Below, in pieces: positions 1-6,705 of a DNA stretch of 12,449 nucleotides. This DNA is from Phoenicibacter congonensis (GTDB lineage: Bacteria; Actinomycetota; Coriobacteriia; Coriobacteriales; Eggerthellaceae): contig JAUMVS010000035.1 in assembly GCA_030530045.1 (NCBI GenBank), positions 1 through 12,449 on the forward strand, read 5' to 3'. Under the pieces are notes generated by a model. It was given only the letters and a program-made list of their open reading frames with translations. It was not told the DNA's origin and searched no databases. Made by a program: the position numbers and the translations under genes. Numbering within the stretch: position 1 is the first letter of the stretch; each line of letters opens with the position of its first letter.

Positions 1-12
1 CCAATCTGATTG

Positions 13-41
13 CCCGGAATCTCCCCATTTGAGGTTCCGGG
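13..41 (+). promoter_or_regulatory. Intergenic hairpin ahead of the first gene
   Basis: CCCGGAA (13-19) pairs with TTCCGGG (35-41), and the stem continues inward through a T-G wobble and CTC/GAG to about 11 bp with a 7-nt loop. No T-run follows, so it is not a canonical intrinsic terminator. It may be an mRNA-processing or stabilising stem, or the edge of an upstream regulatory region. The upstream gene is outside the window. Confidence 0.5.
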
Positions 42-54
42 CGGAATGGAGTGA

Positions 55-567
55 ATGATGAACAATACGAGAATCGACTATCTCTACCGTGATGCTGACA
101 ACTACAAGCGAGACAATACTTGCGTGGTTGCTGGCGCTATAACCGAGGAACAGAAGGAAGCCATCCTTGACAGCCTCGACGATGGCGAATACTTCATACC
201 CAAGCTGGTCGGAATGCCTGAGAAGAAGTTTGATACCTACGATCCTCAGGCAGATCACCCCTTTTTCGAACTGGGCCCGGCGAGCTTCAACCATACTGAC
301 GATGACCCGACACTGGAGCTTACCGTCGCAGAACTGGTTGAGCGATTTCGCGCTCATAAGGAGAAGTGGTTCGCTATCGACTATGACAACGCCTTGAGCA
401 TGGTCAGGGTCCTCGTGGATAACCTGGTCAATGACGAAGGTGGTCATTCGCAGGATGCTATCAAACGACTTTTTGAGTTGGGCTTTGAAGCAAGCGATCT
501 GCTGTGTCTGGATTTCCAGAAAAGCGACATCGAGTATGTGCAGAGCCAGATGGCGGAGGAAAAGTGA
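55..567 (+). CDS. Acidic hypothetical protein, 170 aa
   Basis: I do not recognise a named family. The product is soluble, with no signal peptide or membrane segment, and strongly acidic: roughly twice as many Asp/Glu as Lys/Arg, with Asp clusters near residues 39-43 and 82-84. The start has two consecutive ATGs (55 and 58) behind a weak GGAATGGAG-type ribosome site, so either could be used. The end overlaps a possible GTG start of the next gene (GTGA at 564-567), and the preferred next ATG is at 570, so the two are almost certainly cotranscribed. No promoter is visible in the 54 bases upstream, so the operon probably begins outside the window. An anti-restriction-type acidic protein is conceivable but unsupported by any motif. 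Confidence 0.88.
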   Translation: MMNNTRIDYLYRDADNYKRDNTCVVAGAITEEQKEAILDSLDDGEYFIPKLVGMPEKKFDTYDPQADHPFFELGPASFNHTDDDPTLELTVAELVERFRAHKEKWFAIDYDNALSMVRVLVDNLVNDEGGHSQDAIKRLFELGFEASDLLCLDFQKSDIEYVQSQMAEEK

Positions 568-569
568 AA

Positions 570-773
570 ATGAAGGCTAAGGTACGCAAAAGGAACGGAA
601 GACCAAAGCGGTTCTGTGATCCGAATTGCTGTGACCACTGCCTGTATGTCGGCGAGGGTGACTTTCTTTGTGATTGTCACCCTCGCGGTGAATATGTGGT
701 GGTCATGTCAGACTGGGAGCGAACCGAGTTCTTCCTGCACTGTATGAAAAGAAAGGGTGACACCGAGAGATGA
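570..773 (+). CDS. Small Cys-rich probable metal-binding protein, 67 aa
   Basis: The reading frame is open further upstream, but GGAGGA at 555-560 best fits ATG 570 (9-nt spacing); GTG 564 is the alternative. The N-terminus is basic (Lys/Arg-rich over about residues 1-14), followed by a compact cysteine cluster: C16, C20, C21, C24, then C34, C36, H37, with C58 near the end. This spacing suggests a treble-clef or zinc-ribbon-like metal site with a basic nucleic-acid-binding tail, but I cannot assign a family. Its stop overlaps the next start (ATGA at 770-773), so translation is likely coupled. Confidence 0.8.
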   Translation: MKAKVRKRNGRPKRFCDPNCCDHCLYVGEGDFLCDCHPRGEYVVVMSDWERTEFFLHCMKRKGDTER

Positions 774-1060
774 TGGAGCATTGGAAATTCGCAAACCTCA
801 TTCCCGGACCGGTCGGTGATGCGCTGGACAAGCACTTTGCTGAGCGGGGCTGGGTACTGGAACGGAGAACGGATAGCGGCGAAGTCGGCTATCAGGTGTA
901 TTTCGGCGCAGATGTGCAAGTGGACAATCTGTACGAGTGTGGTTTCCCCCATCTCTATGATGAGGAGATGACCGTGGATTTTGCAGAGGAGTTCTACAGG
1001 CAGCATATCTCCACAAGCGATCAGACGCATTCCTTGCGTATTGATGGAGGTGCCTTATGA
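770..1060 (+). CDS. Hypothetical protein, 96 aa
   Basis: The start is ATG 770, overlapping the previous stop by 4 bp, with AAGGGTGA (753-760) as ribosome site; ATG 773 is an equally plausible start. The product is a small acidic soluble protein rich in aromatic residues, with no recognisable motif. It could form a small alpha/beta fold, since the middle has alternating hydrophobic stretches typical of beta strands and the C-terminal third looks helical. The stop overlaps the next start (ATGA at 1057-1060). Function unknown; its position inside the tightly overlapped run is the only contextual clue. Confidence 0.82.
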   Translation: MMEHWKFANLIPGPVGDALDKHFAERGWVLERRTDSGEVGYQVYFGADVQVDNLYECGFPHLYDEEMTVDFAEEFYRQHISTSDQTHSLRIDGGAL

Positions 1061-1803
1061 GAATTTGGCATGATGCCTCCTATTTGACCGATAAGGACAA
1101 GTTGATGATCGACCGTGGCCTCGCCCGTAAGGGCTACCACAGCCTGCGCTTCAGCTTCGTCTACACCCCGGAGGAGCGTGAGCAAAATCGGCAGATGAGC
1201 ATGATGAGCCATTCAATGTCCCCGGAGCGTTGGCATCAGATCTGCGTACAGGATGCTGTCCGACGCAGCGATGCCATGCATCAGGTCATGGAGGAGATCA
1301 GCAAGCAGTTCGTGTGCGACCAGTATGAAAAGGAGCAAAGGCTTCAGTATGATGACCCCGCCTGGGAGCTCTTCTTCTGGTGCAATAGCTTCAACAACAC
1401 CTTCCGAGGCAGTGGCCTCACTGATCGGGACTATTCGTATTTTACGCTGACCTTCAACAGCCAGCACGATCTGGACAAGCAGGATGAAATCCGTTGCAAG
1501 GTTCTGGAACTGCTCGAATCCAAGTATGCCGACTGGCCCAACCTGGATATTGCAAACCAGCACCGAGCCTTTCCAGATGAGCCGAAAATCCAGGCCGCCG
1601 TCAAAGCAGCACTTCCAATCGTTCTAAACTATCCCTGCCAGTACGGAAACATGACCGGCAAAGTGGTTCAGACAACTGGAGGCTACTTCTTCAAGAAGAA
1701 GTACGCAAGGAAGTACGGCTATCGGCTCGACGACCTCGATCTGCTGGAGATTGCGTGGAGTATGCCCAAAGTAGAATCCATGTTGGAGGTGTGTCATCCA
1801 TGA
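1057..1803 (+). CDS. Hypothetical protein, 248 aa
   Basis: ATG 1057 follows GGAGGTG (1046-1052) and overlaps the preceding stop by 4 bp. At 248 aa it is one of the larger products of the run. It is soluble, Met/Gln/Asp-rich in the first 100 residues and aromatic in the middle, with a Lys-rich patch around residues 213-221. No catalytic signature, signal peptide or membrane helix is visible, and I do not recognise the family. The end overlaps the next start by 4 bp (ATGA at 1800-1803). The consecutive 4-bp overlaps from 770 to 1803 argue for translational coupling of this block. Confidence 0.88.
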   Translation: MRIWHDASYLTDKDKLMIDRGLARKGYHSLRFSFVYTPEEREQNRQMSMMSHSMSPERWHQICVQDAVRRSDAMHQVMEEISKQFVCDQYEKEQRLQYDDPAWELFFWCNSFNNTFRGSGLTDRDYSYFTLTFNSQHDLDKQDEIRCKVLELLESKYADWPNLDIANQHRAFPDEPKIQAAVKAALPIVLNYPCQYGNMTGKVVQTTGGYFFKKKYARKYGYRLDDLDLLEIAWSMPKVESMLEVCHP

Positions 1804-2324
1804 AAAACGCACAAAGGATAACGATTGAGCTCAACAATGGTTTCAAGCTGGTCGCTGAGCAGAATACAGACCCCAACTACAGGAACGAGATATTTGTTGG
1901 GGTGTTGGCTCCCGATGGTACTTGGCATCAAGACCTTGCGATTGTTAGATGTGCGTATCTGACCAAGAACGGGAAGATGGCGTGGAAAGACGATGAATTT
2001 GATGTTCTCGTCTATGGCGACAAAGACAATGAGGACTTCACAGACAATTTTACTGTGGGTTTGTATCGTGAAGAAGGGATTGTTGATTCTCCAGATGCAG
2101 CAAACAAAAGGCCTATCAGCAGAGTGCGTCACCTTAATTTTAGCGAAGTGAAGGCCTTAAAGATCGGCGATGAAGTTGTCATTCAGTATGGGGAAAGTAG
2201 CTTTATGTCGGCAAAAATCACAAGGGCCATGTTCTGGAACAGCGATGCTGATGAACCAGCCTGGGAGATTGAAACTGACAATGGCTTCATAGATGCGTAC
2301 AGCGTTTATCAGGAGGTGTTGTAA
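1800..2324 (+). CDS. Hypothetical beta-rich protein, 174 aa
   Basis: The frame opens at 1755, but ATG 1800 is preferred: it overlaps the preceding stop (ATGA) and lies 9 nt after GGAGGT (1785-1790). The product is soluble, with many short hydrophobic/charged alternations and the phrases KIGDEVVIQYG and EIETDNGFIDAY, which suggest a beta-rich, possibly SH3/OB-like fold near the C-terminus. That is a shape impression, not a family match. Codon use looks more AT-tolerant than in the surrounding genes, which may mean a different origin within the mosaic. The next gene starts on the base after this stop. Confidence 0.86.
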   Translation: MKNAQRITIELNNGFKLVAEQNTDPNYRNEIFVGVLAPDGTWHQDLAIVRCAYLTKNGKMAWKDDEFDVLVYGDKDNEDFTDNFTVGLYREEGIVDSPDAANKRPISRVRHLNFSEVKALKIGDEVVIQYGESSFMSAKITRAMFWNSDADEPAWEIETDNGFIDAYSVYQEVL

Positions 2325-2540
2325 TTGGAAAAGATAAAGACTATTCGAACAACACCCGTGACTAAAGAGCGGCGTAACTGGATGATGGACAAACTCATCA
2401 ACCATATTGGACACGAGATTGTCTGCGTTGCCTATGGAGATCTCAATGATCCCCATGATGTTTGTATTGAATGTGAAACCTGCGGCTGTGTCCTCGTGTC
2501 TGCGGAAGACTTCGATGAAGCGAATGGAGGTGACGGCTGA
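2325..2540 (+). CDS. Small Cys-rich zinc-ribbon-like protein, 71 aa (TTG start)
   Basis: The start is TTG 2325, immediately after the previous TAA and 7 nt after a perfect AGGAGGT (2311-2317). No nearby ATG has such a site. The first 30 residues are basic and probably helical; then come C34 and a cysteine group C47-x2-C50-x2-C53-x-C55 in a beta-like context, resembling a small zinc ribbon or knuckle. I infer metal binding and possibly nucleic-acid or protein contact; no family is assigned. The gap to the next ATG is 1 bp and the GGAGGTGA for that gene lies inside the end of this one, so the two are coupled. Confidence 0.83.
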   Translation: MEKIKTIRTTPVTKERRNWMMDKLINHIGHEIVCVAYGDLNDPHDVCIECETCGCVLVSAEDFDEANGGDG

Positions 2541-2541
2541 T

Positions 2542-3351
2542 ATGGCTAAGAGGCTTGCCTTCGACACCCCGGATGCCAAGGAGTTCGTAAAGACATTCAA
2601 CACCCTCAGTCAGCGCCATAATCCATGGACGGTGTGGAGTGACTTCATTGCCATGTACGCCTGCGTGCTCTCGTTGACCTTTGACCGCACTGACCGGCAG
2701 AGGTTTGAAGATCGAGAGAAAGAACTCCAGGAAACATCGAAGAGATACACGAAGCAGGAACTGACGGTCTTTGATCGTCTGTTCAAGATTACAGTTGAAA
2801 GTCTTGCGAGAAACCCTCAACAGGATTTCCTTGGGCGGCTCTATATGTCATTGGACTTTGGCCGCCAATGGCAAGGTCAATTTTTTACACCGTGGCAGGT
2901 AGCTTACATGATGGCTCAAATGACCATGGGCCCCGCTGAAGATTTCCTTCAGGGTCGAGAGTATGCGTCCACTTGCGACTGCTGCTGTGGCGCTGGCTGT
3001 ATGCTTCTGGCAGCAGCTGCGGCCTATGAGAACAAGGAAAAGGATAGGATACCTCAGCGGGATCTCCTGTTGATTGGCCAAGACCTGGATCGGACGGTTG
3101 CGCTGATGTGTTACATTCAACTCTCTATTCTTGGTTATGCCGGCTATGTCGCTGTCGGAAACACACTGACAAGCCCCATTGGTGGGCCAGTTCTATTCCC
3201 CAAAATTGGAGAAGGTGGAGAACTGTGGTTCACCCCTGGCTGGTTTACCCCTGTTTGGAGTAATCGCCGACAGCTGGAGGTCATCAAGTTGATGTTTTCT
3301 GATGCGTTGGTAGCTGAAGCTCCAGTTGATCAGGAAGGGGGTGAAGAATGA
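2542..3351 (+). CDS. N6-adenine DNA methyltransferase-like protein, 269 aa, lacking catalytic motif IV
   Basis: The frame is open from 2407, but ATG 2542 fits GGAGGTGA (2526-2533) and the end of the preceding gene. The N-terminal ~90 residues are helical, as in type I M subunits. Residues 112-117 read GQFFTP, the hallmark segment just before the SAM site in HsdM-type enzymes. Motif I is present but altered: D146-CCC-G150-A-G152 instead of DPxxGxG. A further strand-helix segment (about 177-200, IGQDLDRT...) matches the post-I region, and VGNTL (205-209) sits where NPPF/Y normally follows, yet no (N/D)PP(F/Y) is found and the chain ends soon after. From family knowledge such a protein could bind SAM or DNA but should not methylate adenine by the usual mechanism. 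No HsdS or HsdR partner is visible. A role in self-protection or anti-restriction of a mobile element is inference. Confidence 0.8.
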   Translation: MAKRLAFDTPDAKEFVKTFNTLSQRHNPWTVWSDFIAMYACVLSLTFDRTDRQRFEDREKELQETSKRYTKQELTVFDRLFKITVESLARNPQQDFLGRLYMSLDFGRQWQGQFFTPWQVAYMMAQMTMGPAEDFLQGREYASTCDCCCGAGCMLLAAAAAYENKEKDRIPQRDLLLIGQDLDRTVALMCYIQLSILGYAGYVAVGNTLTSPIGGPVLFPKIGEGGELWFTPGWFTPVWSNRRQLEVIKLMFSDALVAEAPVDQEGGEE

Positions 3352-3352
3352 T

Positions 3353-3553
3353 ATGGACAGGAAGATCAAATTGCCCGTTACCTGGTCGGTGTGCGGAATC
3401 GTTGAGATCGAGGCCCCTTCTATCGAGGAGGCCGTGAAACGCTTCAATGACACGATTGACGACATCCCTCTTCCGGAGGATGGGCAGGTCTATGTCGAGG
3501 GCTCGTTTGAGTTGACCTCGGATGATCCCGAATTCATCAAGTGCTACAACTGA
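3353..3553 (+). CDS. Small hypothetical protein, 66 aa (DpnD/PcfM-like shape)
   Basis: ATG 3353 is chosen because GGAAGGGGGTGAAG (3332-3345) precedes it by about 8 nt; an upstream in-frame TTG at 3326 has no good ribosome site. The product is acidic. It begins with a beta strand (LPVTWSVCG), then a VEIEAPSIEEAVKRF strand-helix unit and a second strand before an Asp-rich end. The 'V-E-I-E-A-x-S-x-E-E-A' pattern recalls the short DpnD/PcfM-type proteins found on mobile elements, but the resemblance is weak and stated from memory. The gap to the preceding stop is 1 bp. Confidence 0.78.
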   Translation: MDRKIKLPVTWSVCGIVEIEAPSIEEAVKRFNDTIDDIPLPEDGQVYVEGSFELTSDDPEFIKCYN

Positions 3554-3579
3554 TTATTTGTGGAAAAAGGAGTGAAATT

Positions 3580-3987
3580 GTGAACGCGGAAAAACGGAAT
3601 TATTACACCTTACAAGAGCTCATGGAAGAAACCATGAAACTGGTCAAGGCAGACCCGGAATACCCCAAAGCGTTGGCCCTGTGTCCGCTTGACTACCAGA
3701 GTGTTTCCAGCAGTGTGAAGAATGAGAGGATAACCTTGTGCGAGTTCAATGTACTTGGCTTTACCGAGTACGGCGGGAGCGAAGGAATCTACGGTACGAT
3801 CTGCTTCTGCGGCGATTGGTCGGAGAACTGCCGTGTTAAGTCCTTTGGTTCTATTGGCCTGACGGCCTATACGCTCAAAACACTCAGCGAGGAGAAGAAC
3901 GCCTTTCATGCTATGGGAACGCTGGTCAATCTGATCAGTTACCACGCCCATGAGCTCATGAACCACAACCTGGATCGGTTTGATTAA
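3580..3987 (+). CDS. Hypothetical protein, 135 aa (GTG start)
   Basis: Within the frame open from 3541, GTG 3580 is the best start: AAAAGGAG (3564-3571) sits 8 nt upstream. The N-terminus is helical and basic-acidic mixed, followed by a beta-rich centre with cysteines at about 35, 54, 75, 77 and 84. The C-terminal third is helical with several His residues (YHAHELMNHN). The Cys content is scattered rather than paired, so I do not call a metal site. No known family recognised. It sits between small proteins with AAGGGGGTG-type ribosome sites, consistent with the same operon. Confidence 0.84.
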   Translation: MNAEKRNYYTLQELMEETMKLVKADPEYPKALALCPLDYQSVSSSVKNERITLCEFNVLGFTEYGGSEGIYGTICFCGDWSENCRVKSFGSIGLTAYTLKTLSEEKNAFHAMGTLVNLISYHAHELMNHNLDRFD

Positions 3988-4000
3988 GGGGGTGGCAAGG

Positions 4001-4300
4001 ATGAGAGATTTTGAACAGTATTTGTGTGACCGCAACGACTTGATCGACAACGCCTGCTATGAACTGATTTGTGCTCTGACTGCCAAGGATCACCACGGCG
4101 ATCAGGAAGAAGACATCGGTACTCCCGACTGGGATATGGCGATTATCGGAGAGGTCAACGATGCGGTAGAAGAGATCCTTCTGGAAAAGGTCGGGCATAC
4201 CTGCCACCCCTATTATGGTGAGGAACAACCCTGTTATCTCGCTGGGGATTGCAGCAACCCGCACTGCATTTTCAAGGATCAGTCTGAAGAAAAGGAGTAA
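4001..4300 (+). CDS. Hypothetical protein with Cys/His-rich C-terminus, 99 aa
   Basis: ATG 4001 lies just behind AAGGGGGTGG (3986-3995); an upstream in-frame start at 3980 overlaps the previous gene and lacks a site. Residues 1-65 are acidic and helical (Asp/Glu-rich, ending in EEILLEKVG). Residues 66-89 carry H66, C68, H69, C78, C84, H88 and C89, compact enough for a metal site of the type C-x9-C-x5-C-x4-C. Family not recognised. It is followed 6 bp later by the next gene, whose AAAGGAG lies over this stop codon. Confidence 0.84.
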   Translation: MRDFEQYLCDRNDLIDNACYELICALTAKDHHGDQEEDIGTPDWDMAIIGEVNDAVEEILLEKVGHTCHPYYGEEQPCYLAGDCSNPHCIFKDQSEEKE

Positions 4301-4306
4301 CTGGAT

Positions 4307-4876
4307 ATGGGTTTGGATTCGTTTATTTTCAAAATCAGCCGTCCGGAGCATCTGGACAAAGAATGTTACTCGGTTAAAGAGATTGAGAGCCTTGGTTTGA
4401 CTTCTATTGCTCTACACAGCATGGCCCAGGGAAACAAGAACAACCTGCACAGCTGTGCGAAGGAGTGCAGTGTCGAGAATCTCTACTACGATTTGGAGAA
4501 GATCCGGGCGGAATATTCGCTTTCTGAGAATGCCTATATCGGTGCTTTCCTCGGTGATGGCTCCATTGTTGTCACCGACTTCACTGATAGTGGGGACTCC
4601 ACCCGTGTGTCTATCTCAAAGGAAGCGATCAAAGGCAAGTTTATACTTCGGCAAACGGACAGGTGCTATGTGTTCCGGCGTGAGAAAGTCCAGCAGTGGT
4701 ATAAGAACTATCCTATCAGCAATTTCTTTGCCATGCGGGTCGGTCCCACTGAGAACACCGTCTATTATCCAGTCGATGAGGAACTGGCGTCCGAGTTCAA
4801 TGATTGCTTCAATGAAAACATCCCCACAAAGGCTATGCCGGAAGGCACTGGCCTGTTCTACTACGAGTGGTTTTAA
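4307..4876 (+). CDS. Hypothetical protein, 189 aa
   Basis: ATG 4307 follows AAAGGAG (4291-4297), which overlaps the preceding stop. The product opens with MGLDSFIFK, an N-terminus I associate with small conserved hypothetical proteins of phages and mobile elements, though I cannot name a domain. It is soluble and mixed alpha/beta, with a helical middle (about residues 55-75) and aromatic-rich C-terminal half. No catalytic signature is visible. Spacing on both sides (6 and 12 bp) keeps it in the operon. Confidence 0.87.
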   Translation: MGLDSFIFKISRPEHLDKECYSVKEIESLGLTSIALHSMAQGNKNNLHSCAKECSVENLYYDLEKIRAEYSLSENAYIGAFLGDGSIVVTDFTDSGDSTRVSISKEAIKGKFILRQTDRCYVFRREKVQQWYKNYPISNFFAMRVGPTENTVYYPVDEELASEFNDCFNENIPTKAMPEGTGLFYYEWF

Positions 4877-4888
4877 GGGGGTGATGAT

Positions 4889-5380
4889 TTGTATAGCACG
4901 ATTATTGAACTGAGCAGCACCCCCATAGCGGAAGAAGATCGTGCCTCCCATGAGGAAATACCCGATTGGTTCCGAGATGGAATTGCCGACTACACCGAGG
5001 ATGCGGACGACAGAGAATTGTCCCTCCGGAGCTTTGCTCAGGCTATGGACGACTATGCCGACTTCAACATCGAGGAGAACAGTCTAACACTCAAGGCAGA
5101 CGCCAAGGAGCAGTTCTTCCAGAGGGCCTACCGCAAGTACAAGGAAACCCTTGAAAAACTTGCTCAGGTACCGCTGGAGGAGTTCAGCGGCTTGGTTCGA
5201 ACTCCTTCGGAGGCAGATAGTTTATCTCATCTCATGTATTCCCTCCGAGGGACGATTGAGGATCGGTTTGGCACCTACATCTACGAAGACGAAGAACTCA
5301 GCACCCTCGACGAGTGGCTTAGATATGCTTCCAATGGAGTCTCATACTACATTGGCGGCGTAATGGCTTACCACTACTGA
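4889..5380 (+). CDS. Strongly acidic hypothetical protein, 163 aa (TTG start)
   Basis: TTG 4889 is supported by AAGGGGG (4875-4881) with 7-nt spacing, and no ATG nearby fits as well. By eye it has about 35 Asp/Glu against about 15 Lys/Arg, concentrated in residues 15-63 and again at the C-terminus (YEDEEL near 131-136). The middle segment (about 70-100) is a charged helix and the last 20 residues are Gly/Tyr-rich. Size and charge recall DNA-mimic anti-restriction proteins such as ArdA, but no ArdA motif was found, so this is only an analogy. Otherwise unrecognised. Confidence 0.86.
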   Translation: MYSTIIELSSTPIAEEDRASHEEIPDWFRDGIADYTEDADDRELSLRSFAQAMDDYADFNIEENSLTLKADAKEQFFQRAYRKYKETLEKLAQVPLEEFSGLVRTPSEADSLSHLMYSLRGTIEDRFGTYIYEDEELSTLDEWLRYASNGVSYYIGGVMAYHY

Positions 5381-5396
5381 TGCTTGGGGGTGTGAG

Positions 5397-5975
5397 ATGA
5401 ATCAGCGTAGATGTAAGGTTCGTAATGTGGAGCGCACAAAGCTCATTCAAATCATTTCCAACACATACGACGATTCGCGCTTCGGTGTTGGGATTGGTGT
5501 GGACGAAAACTGCAATTTTTATAGTGGGCTTCAAATCAACAGATCCGGGTACTACTCGAAGGATCTGCTGCTGAAGGCGGTTCTTGAGAGCGCACGATTG
5601 GAGTTTCCCATCATAGATGACCACCTCATCATAAATGAGAGGCTTTTCGTATATCCGAGTCATCTTGATCAGAACCAAAGCGTGCCCCCAACGCCCGACG
5701 CAGAAGGTTTTGTCCATTGTGTCTGCAAGTATAATCCGCACTTTGATGTCTTCTACCGTTTCGATCACGAGAAAAAGTGCGTTACTTTCGCACTCGGAAA
5801 ACTGCGTAAAGAGGTGCGCTTAATTGAGTACACCGAATGGACCAGGAAGATTGTGAAGGGCACAATTCTTTGTTCAACAAGTAAGGACTTGGAAGCACAT
5901 TTTGAGGATGAGTTCTGGAATCCCATAGCAGTTCGTTATGGCAGGAAGCTGTTAGGCATAAATCCATTAGTTTAA
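5397..5975 (+). CDS. Hypothetical protein, 192 aa
   Basis: ATG 5397 sits behind GGGGGTGTGAG (5386-5396). The N-terminus is basic (Arg/Lys over residues 1-16), then comes a mixed alpha/beta protein rich in Tyr, Phe and His, ending in a basic stretch (RYGRKLLG). No motif is recognised. Base composition is more AT-rich than in the following gene, so the two probably have different histories within the same transcription unit. No signal peptide or membrane span is seen. Confidence 0.85.
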   Translation: MNQRRCKVRNVERTKLIQIISNTYDDSRFGVGIGVDENCNFYSGLQINRSGYYSKDLLLKAVLESARLEFPIIDDHLIINERLFVYPSHLDQNQSVPPTPDAEGFVHCVCKYNPHFDVFYRFDHEKKCVTFALGKLRKEVRLIEYTEWTRKIVKGTILCSTSKDLEAHFEDEFWNPIAVRYGRKLLGINPLV

Positions 5976-5993
5976 GAAAGGTTTGGTAACACC

Positions 5994-6632
5994 ATGAGTG
6001 AATTCAAAATTGATAACCAGATTGCGGTCTATAAGACCAACAAGAAGCTGTGCGAGTTCAACGATAAGCTGAAGGTGGCCCCGGTGGAATACTACGGCCA
6101 CATTCACGCCCAGGGCGAGAAAGTCGGCCAGAGCAGATCCAGATCCTGCATCGGGATCGTGCTCCAGGACTACTCCAACGGCACTGGTGCCAACACCGTC
6201 CGCGTGACGGCTAACCTGTCCCCGGAGTTCTTCGCCTACGCCCTCAGCAGGGTGTCCATCGGTGTGGAAGCGTTCGAGTTCGTGGAGGAAAAGATCTTCG
6301 GTGAGCCGGACGATAAGGGCATGAGTAAAGTTACCAAGGTGACCATCAAGCGAGCCGCCTTCGGCAACGACGGCAAGCCCCGGAACTATCCGTGGTGCGT
6401 TATCGTTGAGAATGGTCGTGCTGTCAAAGAAAGCACTCAGACCGGCGGCACCCACGCCAAGAAGGGCAGCTACCAGAAGGATAACATGGTGTTCGTGAAC
6501 ATCAATGATTATGACTTCTTCAAGCTGATGCAGCAGACCACCCGTTATATCAACGCCTGGGAGCTGACATACGGCCCGAAGCAGGTGCGGGAAGCAGCCA
6601 GAATCATCGCAGAGCAGAATGCAGTCCAGTAA
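5994..6632 (+). CDS. Conserved-looking hypothetical protein, 212 aa, with highly biased codon use
   Basis: ATG 5994 follows AGAAAGG (5975-5981) at a somewhat long spacing. The product is a mixed alpha/beta, slightly basic soluble protein with a C-terminal helical region (about 175-210) and a Gly/Lys/Thr-rich loop around 144-160 (TQTGGTHAKKGSYQKD). Codon use is markedly biased toward C- or G-ending codons (GCC, AAC, ATC, GTG, AAG), unlike its neighbours, suggesting high expression or a different origin. A stable hairpin sits just downstream (6653-6682) and could stabilise or limit this part of the mRNA. An ssDNA-binding or structural role would fit an abundant small protein, but nothing proves it. 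Confidence 0.88.
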   Translation: MSEFKIDNQIAVYKTNKKLCEFNDKLKVAPVEYYGHIHAQGEKVGQSRSRSCIGIVLQDYSNGTGANTVRVTANLSPEFFAYALSRVSIGVEAFEFVEEKIFGEPDDKGMSKVTKVTIKRAAFGNDGKPRNYPWCVIVENGRAVKESTQTGGTHAKKGSYQKDNMVFVNINDYDFFKLMQQTTRYINAWELTYGPKQVREAARIIAEQNAVQ

Positions 6633-6652
6633 GTGAATAGTTTATTTGAGTC

Positions 6653-6682
6653 GGGAGAGCGGTGCTGTTGCATCGCTCTCCC
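6653..6682 (+). terminator. Strong intergenic hairpin, partial terminator or mRNA 3' stabiliser
   Basis: GGGAGAGCG (6653-6661) pairs with CGCTCTCCC (6674-6682). Continuing inward gives about 13 bp (one G-T) closed by a 4-nt loop. Only a short CCAGTTTATG follows, so the U-tract is poor and termination should be incomplete at best. It lies in the only gap over 30 bp inside the long gene run, between 5994-6632 and the AAGGAGGTG ribosome site of the gene at 6706. Confidence 0.6.
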
Positions 6683-6705
6683 CCAGTTTATGAAGGAGGT
6701 GCCAC

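Noticed and set aside
4407..4913. A 168-aa frame overlapping the 189-aa gene at 4307
   Set aside because: Ser/Arg-rich composition of an out-of-frame translation and no ribosome site; the 4307 frame has AAAGGAG and fits the spacing of the run.
4889..5380. Assignment of this gene as ArdA
   Set aside because: Only size and acidity match; no ArdA sequence motif could be found by eye.
5967..6455. Long minus-strand open frame opposite the 212-aa gene
   Set aside because: It is the antisense shadow of a GC-rich, codon-biased gene, has no ribosome site, and its translation is low in complexity typical of an antisense frame.
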